Below are positions 8,796 to 16,101 of a DNA stretch of 33,468 bases, one piece after another. Origin of the DNA: Ruegeria arenilitoris (GTDB taxonomy: Bacteria; Pseudomonadota; Alphaproteobacteria; Rhodobacterales; Rhodobacteraceae); NCBI RefSeq assembly GCF_013032445.1, contig NZ_WQCA01000026.1, positions 1 to 33,468 on the forward strand, in the 5' to 3' direction. A model generated the notes under the pieces. The model made no database searches and was not told the origin of the DNA. It saw only the letters and a program-made list of their open reading frames with translations. A program made the translations under genes and the position numbers. Each line of letters starts with the position of its first letter. Positions within the stretch are counted from its first letter, which is position 1.

Positions 8796-9983
8796 ATGAA
8801 AGACCTAAAGTCTTACCTTTCAGGCACAATCGCCACCGCTGCCCTGTTTGCCGTTCTTGGCTCGCAGGCCATTGCGGAAACCAGTATGGAGATTGAGGCC
8901 GGTATCGGCGGGGCAGACCCCGACCCGGATGCGCCGCTAGTGGCGCTGGGTGAGCCGCCCATCCCACTGGACAACCCGCAGACCGACGCCAAGATTGAAC
9001 TGGGCAAGATGTTGTTCTTCGACCCGCGTTTGGGCGGCAATCCCTCGACGCCGTGTTCGGCGTGTCACATGCCGGACGTGGGTTGGGACGTCGAAGCACC
9101 GATCTCATTCGGCTATCCGGGTACAACCCACTGGCGCAACAGCCAGACCATCGTGAACTCGGCCTATTACGGCAAGCTGTTCTGGGCGGGCTCAAGCAAA
9201 AGTCTTGAGAGCCAGGCCAAATCCGCCGCAGGCGGTGCAGTTGCCGGCAACGGTGAGGCCGACATGATGGAAGCCCGTCTGGCTTTCGTTCCCGAATATG
9301 TCGAACGCTTCAACGACGTCTTCGGTGACCAATGGCCGCGTATCAGCAACGCATGGCGCGCCATCGCCGCGTTTGAACGCACCATCGTTCAGACCGACAC
9401 CCCCTTCGACAACTATTTGCGTGGGGATGATGCGGCGTTGACTGACGAACAGAAACGCGGGCTGGAGCTGTTCACCGGCAAGGGGCAATGTTCCGAATGT
9501 CACAATGGTGCGCTGCTGTCGGATGAGAAATACTACAACACCGGCGTGCCCGCCTATGACGGTTGGCAGGACGATGGTCTGGCGCAGGTTACCTTCCGGT
9601 ATGAGCTCTATGCCAAAGGCTCAAACGAAGAGATGTACCGCCACACCAAGGACGATCCCGGCTTTTATTTCCGCACCAAGGAAAAGGCCGACAAGGGTAA
9701 GTTCCGCACACCGTCCCTGCGCTACACCCTCTATACCGAACCCTACATGCACAACGGCATGTTGGAGACGCTCGAGGATGTGGTCGAATTCTACAACCAG
9801 GGCGGCGGCGAGAATGAGTTCTCAGCCAACAAATCCCAGCTGATCCAACCCCTTGGCCTGAATGATCAGGAAAAGGCGGATCTGGTGGCCTTCCTGAAAT
9901 CCCTGTCCGGCGAGGAAATCCTGATCGAGGAACCTGACCTGCCGGATTACCAGCCGCTTCCAGCGGCTGCAGCAGAGGAGTAA
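8796..9983 (+). CDS. idrP2: Periplasmic di-haem cytochrome c peroxidase-like protein 2 (IdrP-type)
   Basis: The 395-residue precursor has a signal peptide (likely cut after AIA, residue 27), haem motifs CSACH (C87-H91) and CSECH (C232-H236), and the peroxidase segments FFDPRLGG, HWRNSQTIVNSA, AFERTIV and TEPYMHNGMLETLEDVVEF. It is a clear paralogue of the preceding gene but differs well beyond a recent duplication. It has a longer loop between the haems and an acidic, proline-containing tail after residue 372. A ribosome site (GAGGAG) precedes the ATG, and only 5 bases separate its stop from idrB. Both proteins should act in the periplasm with the Rieske/molybdenum enzyme, either as peroxidases or as electron carriers. 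Confidence 0.88.
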   Translation: MKDLKSYLSGTIATAALFAVLGSQAIAETSMEIEAGIGGADPDPDAPLVALGEPPIPLDNPQTDAKIELGKMLFFDPRLGGNPSTPCSACHMPDVGWDVEAPISFGYPGTTHWRNSQTIVNSAYYGKLFWAGSSKSLESQAKSAAGGAVAGNGEADMMEARLAFVPEYVERFNDVFGDQWPRISNAWRAIAAFERTIVQTDTPFDNYLRGDDAALTDEQKRGLELFTGKGQCSECHNGALLSDEKYYNTGVPAYDGWQDDGLAQVTFRYELYAKGSNEEMYRHTKDDPGFYFRTKEKADKGKFRTPSLRYTLYTEPYMHNGMLETLEDVVEFYNQGGGENEFSANKSQLIQPLGLNDQEKADLVAFLKSLSGEEILIEEPDLPDYQPLPAAAAEE

Positions 9984-9988
9984 GCGTC

Positions 9989-10558
9989 ATGACAGATCAT
10001 AACGCAACCGGATGCAGCTGTTCGGGCGAGGCCAAAAAGGCCTGCACCGTAAACCGCCGCCAGTTCCTGTTCGCCTCGGGTGCCACGACCTTTGCCGTGA
10101 TGGTGGCCATGCCCACCCGCCACGGTCAGGCCGAACAAGTGCCCGCCTTGGTGTCGACTTATCCGCGCAAGCTGATCGGCAAGCTCTCTGATTTAGAGCA
10201 GGATGTGCCTGTCGAGTTCTACTACCCGGATGAGGGTGACTATTCGGATTCGATCCTGGTCAAGACCGGCGTGGAAAGCGGCGGCGGCATCGGTCCGCAA
10301 AAAGACGTTGTGGCCTTCAACCTCACCTGCACCCATCAGGGCGGGTCGATGTATGACAGCTACAAGCCTGAACATAAGGTGCTGGGCCCATGCCCGCTGC
10401 ACCTGTCCACCTATGACGTGACACGGCATGGCATCCTCGTTTCGGGGCAGGCCTATCAGTCACTGCCGCAGGTCCTTTTGGAACTGGACGGCGATGACAT
10501 CTACGCCGTTGGCATGTTCGGCCTGATCTACGGCCGCTACGACAACCTGATTGCATAA
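9989..10558 (+). CDS. idrB: Rieske [2Fe-2S] small subunit, AioB/IdrB type, Tat-exported
   Basis: The 189-residue protein carries a twin-arginine signal (NRRQFLFASG, R23-R24) and one Rieske domain. The cluster ligands are C114 and H116 in CTHQGG and C135 and H138 in CPLH. The two extra cysteines that form a disulfide in bc1-type Rieske proteins are replaced by G119 and L137, a state also known in some arsenite oxidase small subunits. It would pass electrons between the molybdenum subunit and periplasmic carriers. The n-region before the twin arginines is unusual, with three cysteines (C9, C11, C19). The gene lies 14 bases before the large subunit. Because the large subunit has no signal, the complex probably folds in the cytoplasm and leaves on this Tat signal. 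Confidence 0.92.
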   Translation: MTDHNATGCSCSGEAKKACTVNRRQFLFASGATTFAVMVAMPTRHGQAEQVPALVSTYPRKLIGKLSDLEQDVPVEFYYPDEGDYSDSILVKTGVESGGGIGPQKDVVAFNLTCTHQGGSMYDSYKPEHKVLGPCPLHLSTYDVTRHGILVSGQAYQSLPQVLLELDGDDIYAVGMFGLIYGRYDNLIA

Positions 10559-10572
10559 GGGGAGACGGTATC

Positions 10573-13254
10573 ATGGCAACCCCGTACTACGTACCCGAAA
10601 CCAACGTCCCGCTGCCGCCCAAAGGCGCCGAGGTCATCTCAACCGCTTGCGATTACTGCATCGTGGCGTGTGGTTACAAAGTCTATCGCTGGCCTGTGAC
10701 GGCCAAGCCGGGTGGACCCGGCGCGGAGGAAAACGCATTTGGCGAGGATTTCCCCGTCGCCCCTCTGGGCGCATGGGTGGCTCCGAACCAGCACAATATC
10801 GTACTGCACAAAGGTCAGCCACATCACGTGGTGATCATTCCCGATAAAGACAACCAGACCGTCAACACCGACGGTGACAGCTCCTTGCGGGGTGGGTGTA
10901 TCGCCCAGAAATGCTATAACCCACAGACGCCGACCCGCGACCGCCTAAAGACACCGCTGATGCGGATTTATGGCACGCTGATGCCGGTTCCTTGGGATCT
11001 GGCGTTGGATGTGGCGGCTGAGGTGGGCAACCACGTCATCGCTAAGCACGGCACCAATGCCTATGGCGTGAAGACCTTCAGCTATCAGTATATCGAGAAC
11101 ACCTATGCGATCTCGAAATACGCGCTGCGCCATATCAACACCGCGAACTTCACCTTCCACGACACGCCGTCCGACGTGACCTCGACCCCTGGTTTCCGGG
11201 ATGCGGGTTTCGACAATTTCGGCCCGTCGTACGAGGACTGGCGGGATGCGGAAACCCTGCTGGTCTGCGGTACTGACCCGTATGAGACCAAGACCATCCT
11301 CTATACCCAGTGGATGATGAAGGGGATGCAGAACGGTCAGAAAGAAATCTATCTGATCCCGCGCCGCTCGGCTGGTGTGGCCCATGCTGAAAAGATGGGT
11401 GGCCTGCATATCGACGTTCTGCCCGGCACCGACCTGCTGGTCGTCAACGCCATCGCCCGTGTCATCGTGGAGAATGGCTGGGAAGACAGCGACTGGATCA
11501 AGAATTGGGTCAACAACAAGTGGGAAAGCTCGTCCGGCTTCGGTCAGGGCACCCGCAACACGCCGTGGCAATGGCGTACGACCTGGGGCAAGTTTCAGAC
11601 CAAGGGTTTTGAGGACTGGAAAGAGTGGCTGCTGTCGCAGGACGAATTCGCGCCTGAAACCGCTGCTGCTATGGCCGAGATCGACGTGCAGAAAATCTAT
11701 ACTGCCGCCGAATGGCTGGCCAAACCCAAGGCGGATGGCACACGGCCCAAAACCTCGGTCATGATCGAAAAAGGGTTCTACTGGTCCAACAACACCGGCA
11801 ACACACAGGCGATTTCCGCGCTGGGCATCATCTGTGGCTGCGGCGGTCGTCCGGGTCAGGTCATTGGCCGGGCCGGTGGTCACCAGCGGGGCGGTGTGAA
11901 GGGCGGGAAGTACCCGCGCAACAAATCGCCCGAGAAGCTGCCGGGTCGCCGTCGTCGCGCCATGGATACCGACCGGTATCTGATCGCAGGTCATACCCGT
12001 ATGGCCCATGTGATCGGCACCACATGGATCCAATCCATGTGCGGCAGCCAGCAACTGGCCGACAAGTTCGAGGAACTGACCGTCCGCAACCCGCACCAGA
12101 TCGCCTCTTTCGACAAGCAAGAGATGATCGATACGCTGAAGGCCCGCGCCGACAGCGGCGGTATGGTGGTGATCAACCAGGACATCTATCTGCAGGACCC
12201 GATCGGCAATCGCTACGCCGACATCGTGTTCCCGGCAGCGACCTGGGGCGAAGAGGACTTCCTGCGCGCCAACGGCGAACGCCGTCTGCGTCTGTATCAG
12301 AAGTTCTATGATGCCCCCGGTGCGGCCAAGCCTGACTGGTGGATCATCGCGCAACTGGCACAGCGAATGGGTTTTGACGGGTTCGACTGGCAGAACTCGA
12401 ACGAGGTGGCGGAAGAGGCCGTGCGCTTTACCCGCGGGTCGCGCAAGGACTTCCACGCGGTGCACCGTCTGGCCAAGGCCGAGGGCAAAACCCTGCACCA
12501 GAAGGTCCGTGAGTTTGGCACTGATGGTGTGCAATGCCCGGTCATGCTGGATACCGATGGCGTCACGCTGATTGAAACCAAGCGTCTGCACGACACGACC
12601 CGTACGCTGCCTGACACCGGTGCAGCCGGAAAGGATGTGTTCAACAAGAAGCTGACGCATTTCAACAGCCAAACTGGCAAGTGCAACATCCAGAAATCGC
12701 CCTGGGGGCTGTTCTCGGACTATTGGGAATGGTTGAAACCAAACAAGGAAGAAGGTGAGCTTTGGGCGACCTCCGGTCGGATCAACGAACGCTGGCAATC
12801 CGGCTTCGACGACCGCCGCCGACCGTATATCGTGCAGCGCTGGCCGGAAAACTGGGTCGAGATTCACCCCGATGATGCGGCCGAGCGCGGTATCGAAAGC
12901 GGCGACTATGTGATGGTCTACTCAGAGCGTGTTCCGGGTAACAAGCACACGCTGCTTGGCGTGGAAGGCGATGACTTCCAGTTCTCGAAACTGATGGAGA
13001 ACGGACATATCGAATTGACCAAAGCGGCGATCACCGCCGTTGCCATGGTCACGCCCGCCATCAAGAAAAGCGTGGTCTACATGGACTTCCTGCACATGCA
13101 GCAGCCTGCAAATGCGCTTGAGGGCCGGATCGTCGACTGGATCAGCGGCAACTACAACTACAAGATGGGCGTTGCCAAGCTGCGCAAACTGGGGCCGAGC
13201 CCCTACAAGACCTCGTTCCGCACGATGTCCTTTGCACCGCGCGACATCGCCTGA
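10573..13254 (+). CDS. idrA: Molybdopterin oxidoreductase large subunit, arsenite oxidase/iodate reductase family
   Basis: The 893-residue protein of the DMSO reductase superfamily has an N-terminal iron-sulfur motif C26-x2-C29-x3-C33. The usual fourth cysteine is replaced by serine (S104 in SSLRGG), which predicts a [3Fe-4S] cluster as in arsenite oxidase AioA. Other AioA/IdrA-like stretches are CDYCIVACGY, YNPQTPTRDRLKTPL, FWSNN-like FYWSNNTGNTQ, CGCGGRPGQVIGRAGGHQRGG, GNRYADIVFPAATWGEEDFLRANGERRLRLY read in part, and a C-terminal cap domain (RWPENWVEIHPDDA). It lacks an export signal and should travel with IdrB. Two di-haem peroxidases beside it favour iodate reductase over arsenite oxidase. 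The actual substrate and direction are not proven. A ribosome site (GGGGAGA) precedes the ATG. Confidence 0.88.
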   Translation: MATPYYVPETNVPLPPKGAEVISTACDYCIVACGYKVYRWPVTAKPGGPGAEENAFGEDFPVAPLGAWVAPNQHNIVLHKGQPHHVVIIPDKDNQTVNTDGDSSLRGGCIAQKCYNPQTPTRDRLKTPLMRIYGTLMPVPWDLALDVAAEVGNHVIAKHGTNAYGVKTFSYQYIENTYAISKYALRHINTANFTFHDTPSDVTSTPGFRDAGFDNFGPSYEDWRDAETLLVCGTDPYETKTILYTQWMMKGMQNGQKEIYLIPRRSAGVAHAEKMGGLHIDVLPGTDLLVVNAIARVIVENGWEDSDWIKNWVNNKWESSSGFGQGTRNTPWQWRTTWGKFQTKGFEDWKEWLLSQDEFAPETAAAMAEIDVQKIYTAAEWLAKPKADGTRPKTSVMIEKGFYWSNNTGNTQAISALGIICGCGGRPGQVIGRAGGHQRGGVKGGKYPRNKSPEKLPGRRRRAMDTDRYLIAGHTRMAHVIGTTWIQSMCGSQQLADKFEELTVRNPHQIASFDKQEMIDTLKARADSGGMVVINQDIYLQDPIGNRYADIVFPAATWGEEDFLRANGERRLRLYQKFYDAPGAAKPDWWIIAQLAQRMGFDGFDWQNSNEVAEEAVRFTRGSRKDFHAVHRLAKAEGKTLHQKVREFGTDGVQCPVMLDTDGVTLIETKRLHDTTRTLPDTGAAGKDVFNKKLTHFNSQTGKCNIQKSPWGLFSDYWEWLKPNKEEGELWATSGRINERWQSGFDDRRRPYIVQRWPENWVEIHPDDAAERGIESGDYVMVYSERVPGNKHTLLGVEGDDFQFSKLMENGHIELTKAAITAVAMVTPAIKKSVVYMDFLHMQQPANALEGRIVDWISGNYNYKMGVAKLRKLGPSPYKTSFRTMSFAPRDIA

Positions 13255-13266
13255 TGACCGCTTTCC

Positions 13267-13320
13267 GGGGGGCGGACGCCATGCCGCCCCTCGGGTCTGG
13301 TCCCACTGCAGAAGGGACCA
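13267..13320 (+). other. Two tandem hairpins between idrA and the HEAT-repeat gene
   Basis: Stem 1 pairs GGGGCGG (13269-13275) with CCGCCCC (13284-13290). Stem 2 pairs TGGTCCC (13298-13304) with GGGACCA (13314-13320). Neither is followed by a T-run. They sit inside the 145-base gap, the largest inside the block before the regulator gene. They could protect the 3' end of a processed peroxidase-Rieske-oxidoreductase message or attenuate downstream expression. Confidence 0.45.
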
Positions 13321-13399
13321 CCTGGAAGGCAGGTATCGGTTGGGAAACCTGTCTTCCACTTCCCCAACCTCTCCTAACCGCAAACATGGCAGACCTGAT

Positions 13400-15601
13400 A
13401 TGAACATGCATTCCGATACCGCCCTGCGTGACGAGGCCACCAGCCTGTTCTCTGACTACGCAAAATCCGACTATGACGTGATCCGCCTGCGCGCCATTCA
13501 GGCCCTGACAGCCATTGGCGCAAGTAACAGCCCTGCGCTGGTCGAGGCGTTGCTGGATGACGACGAAGACGTCCGTCAGGACGCCGCTCAGGCGCTGGGT
13601 GCGCTGGGCGTTCAGGAGGCGGCGCCGCAACTGCTGGAGAACCTGATCCACGATCCTTGCGGCGAAGTGAAACTGGCCTGTGTGACCGCACTGGCCGAGT
13701 TGAAATCCGACGACGCCGCGCCCTATCTGCGGACCCTCGTGACCGGACGTGGGGACGAGATCACCTGGGACGAGGATGAGTTGCATCAGGACGAATGGGA
13801 CGACTGGCTGGATACTCAGATCGCCGCGATCAAGGCTCTGGGTCAGATGGGCGACGTGGCGGCTATTGAACCCATCGTCATGGCCCTGATGGATGAAGAC
13901 GGGCAGGAACTGGGCGACGTCGCCTGTGAGGCACTGGGCCGGATCGGAGAACCGTCAGTACCGACTCTGGGCGTGTTCACGCAGTCCACGAACCGCCGTT
14001 TGCGTCACCGCGCCCTGCGGACGCTGGCCATGATTGGTGGGTCCGAGGCCGAAGCCATTCTACGCAAGGCCGTCACCGACAAGGACGGCGCGGTGCGTCT
14101 GATCGTTTATGAGGCTCTGATGCCGAACGATCCGGCACTGGTCGACCAGGCCCTGACCGATGCGGTCGAAGTCATCCGCATCGCTGCGCTGAACCTTTCG
14201 GGCTTTTCCGAACCCGAACTGCTGGACCGCATGATGCGCGACCCCGGCGCCAAGGTGCAGCTGGCTTTGATTGAAAGGTTGGACCGCAGCACGCCGATTG
14301 CCGATCAGGATGACCTGCGCTGGCAGGTGCTGGACTTCCTTGCCACAGGACAACAGCCTGAGGTTTCGGCGCAAGCACTGGGCCTGCTAGCGGCGCTGGC
14401 CCCGGACCTGGTGGCCGACCGGCTGAACGCGCTGTTCTCGGTCGAGGCCGATGACCTCAAGGCCGAGCGCATTCAATGGGCCATCGTCGATACGCTGGCA
14501 ACGTCTCCCCTTCGCGAAGCGGCCGAGTGGTTGCAGCGTGCTTGCCGCTCGCCATTCCGGTCGGTGAGGCTGAAGGCCATAGCGTCGCTGGCGATGATCG
14601 TCACCGATGCGGATAGCCCACATGTGAACCAACAGCAGGGCCGCGAATTGCTGCTGTCCTTTGCTTTGGCCCCGATGCCCGTTTCGGAAGATGAACCCAT
14701 CGAAACGCCGCAAACCGACATCGCCGCGTTGGAAGAGGCTGGTCTGGATGTGTCCGAGGGCGGAGAGAATGGCCCGACCTCAAGCCTTGGTGCAATCCTC
14801 GGCCATGACGCCATCGCCGCCGAAATGACGCAGGAGGCCGAAGAGGACGAAGTTCTACCGCTGACCCCGCGCGAACAGGCGTTGCTGGCTAAAGCAACCC
14901 GCCACCCCAAACGTCGCCGTGTCGCGTTGGATGACAATGCCGAGGCGCTGGAGCGTGAGACCCGCATGTCCGCCATCCGGTTGCTGGGTGAGGTGAAGGG
15001 GATGCAGATCATGCTGGCTCAGATCGCCAAAGACCCCGAAACCGAGATCGCGCAACAGGCCTTTGCCGCGCTGGGCGTTGCAGTGGCGCGTCACGGCTCC
15101 GAGTTGGATGAAACCCAATTGGTCGAACTGATCACTCAGGGTCTGTCGCACACGGACTCCGCCCTCTCGCTTCAGGCCCTGAAACTGCTGCACCAGGCCG
15201 ATCTGCCGCCGCAGGATGCACTACGCGGTAAACTACGGGCGATGGTGAAAACCGGAGACACCCCGTTCCGTATCGACGCCATGCATATCTTAACCCGGTG
15301 GGACGGCACCCCGGACGTGGCGCGCAGCCTGCTGGACGACGTCTCGGCCCCGGTGCGTCAGGCAGCGATGCGACTGCTGTCAGAAACCGCCCCGGATCAG
15401 GCCGGAGCGGCCATTGTACCCTTCCTTCTGGCCAATCCCGAGCAGCGAATCGTGACCTATGTCAATGACAGCACGCCTGCGGTGGTGTCCATTGGGCGCG
15501 AATTGCTGACCGGGCTGCGCGACGAAGACCGCCGTGCCCTTTGGCCGGTGATGATCAGCGCACTGGCCGATCTGCTGGGGAATCCCTCGCGGGTGGCCTG
15601 A
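13400..15601 (+). CDS. Large HEAT-repeat protein in the idr-like operon
   Basis: The 733-residue protein of unknown function is built from helical HEAT/PBS-lyase-type repeats. Recurring units read like VRLRAIQALTAIGA, VRQDAAQALGALG, VKLACVTALAEL, DVACEALGRIGEPSV and VRQAAMRLLSETAPD. One repeat block covers about residues 20-420 and a second about 515-733. An acidic, low-complexity linker (about 424-510) ending in the basic patch KRRRVALDD joins them, and an acidic insert lies at about 118-140. No signal peptide or membrane segment is seen, so it should be cytoplasmic. The operon position suggests a scaffold or chaperone for cofactor loading or assembly of the molybdenum/Rieske complex, which is inference. 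The start is the ATG before NMHSD; the ribosome site is weak, and ATG 13406 is an alternative. Confidence 0.82.
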   Translation: MNMHSDTALRDEATSLFSDYAKSDYDVIRLRAIQALTAIGASNSPALVEALLDDDEDVRQDAAQALGALGVQEAAPQLLENLIHDPCGEVKLACVTALAELKSDDAAPYLRTLVTGRGDEITWDEDELHQDEWDDWLDTQIAAIKALGQMGDVAAIEPIVMALMDEDGQELGDVACEALGRIGEPSVPTLGVFTQSTNRRLRHRALRTLAMIGGSEAEAILRKAVTDKDGAVRLIVYEALMPNDPALVDQALTDAVEVIRIAALNLSGFSEPELLDRMMRDPGAKVQLALIERLDRSTPIADQDDLRWQVLDFLATGQQPEVSAQALGLLAALAPDLVADRLNALFSVEADDLKAERIQWAIVDTLATSPLREAAEWLQRACRSPFRSVRLKAIASLAMIVTDADSPHVNQQQGRELLLSFALAPMPVSEDEPIETPQTDIAALEEAGLDVSEGGENGPTSSLGAILGHDAIAAEMTQEAEEDEVLPLTPREQALLAKATRHPKRRRVALDDNAEALERETRMSAIRLLGEVKGMQIMLAQIAKDPETEIAQQAFAALGVAVARHGSELDETQLVELITQGLSHTDSALSLQALKLLHQADLPPQDALRGKLRAMVKTGDTPFRIDAMHILTRWDGTPDVARSLLDDVSAPVRQAAMRLLSETAPDQAGAAIVPFLLANPEQRIVTYVNDSTPAVVSIGRELLTGLRDEDRRALWPVMISALADLLGNPSRVA

Positions 15602-15615
15602 ACCCGGAGAGACAG

Positions 15616-16101
15616 ATGACGATTTCGCTGAAACTGAGTGCAGCGATCCTTGCAGGGGTGATGGCCTTTGCCCCCGCCGCACAAGCCGAGGATGTCCCTG
15701 AGGTCGCAGTGGTCCATCAGATCATCGATCTGAACGCAGATACCCCGGCCCACGCCTTTCGGTTCAAGCCCAAATTTCTGCATGTACCGGCCGGATCAAC
15801 CGTTCGTTTCAAGGGCTCGACTGGGCGGCATACGGTAACCTCGATCATTCGCATGATCCCCGAGGGCGCGCGTGCGTTCGAGATTCGAGGCAAGCCCGAA
15901 ATGGACCTGACCTTTGACAAGGAAGGTGTCTACGGCATCCGTTGCCGCGTGCATGGGCGACATGGCATGGTGATGTTGCTGATCGTGGGCGACCCAAGCT
16001 CGAACCTGGAAGAGGCGCGCGCCTATCTTCCGAAACTGGGTGAGGCCGAACAGGCCGGGTTTGAAGAGCTGTTCGAACAACTGGAGGATCAAAATGGCTG
16101 A
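15616..16101 (+). CDS. Pseudoazurin-type cupredoxin, exported
   Basis: This is a 161-residue precursor with a signal peptide (cut after AQA, residue 24). The mature part matches the pseudoazurin pattern: a beta-sandwich, H72 in GRHTV, the segment RMIPEGARAFEIRGKPE, then GVYGIRCRVHGRHGMVM, which gives copper ligands C110, H113 and M118 (C-x2-H-x4-M). A helical C-terminal tail after GDPSSNLEEA is also typical. Pseudoazurins shuttle single electrons to periplasmic reductases. Arsenite oxidases of this superfamily use azurin or cytochrome c, so this is a good candidate for the redox partner of the Rieske subunit. It starts 14 bases after the HEAT gene with AGAGACAG before the ATG, and its 3' end overlaps moeA by 8 bases. 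Confidence 0.9.
   Translation: MTISLKLSAAILAGVMAFAPAAQAEDVPEVAVVHQIIDLNADTPAHAFRFKPKFLHVPAGSTVRFKGSTGRHTVTSIIRMIPEGARAFEIRGKPEMDLTFDKEGVYGIRCRVHGRHGMVMLLIVGDPSSNLEEARAYLPKLGEAEQAGFEELFEQLEDQNG

Noticed and set aside
10945..12867. Long minus-strand open frame (640 codons) opposite idrA
   Set aside because: It is the antisense frame of a strongly coding gene with GC-rich third positions; it has no domain, no ribosome site and no independent context.
10573..13254. Naming the enzyme arsenite oxidase AioBA
   Set aside because: The superfamily fits, but no arsenic genes (arsenite sensor, arsenate transport, arsC or arsB) are present, and the two di-haem peroxidases match the iodate reductase gene set better. 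It is kept as an alternative.
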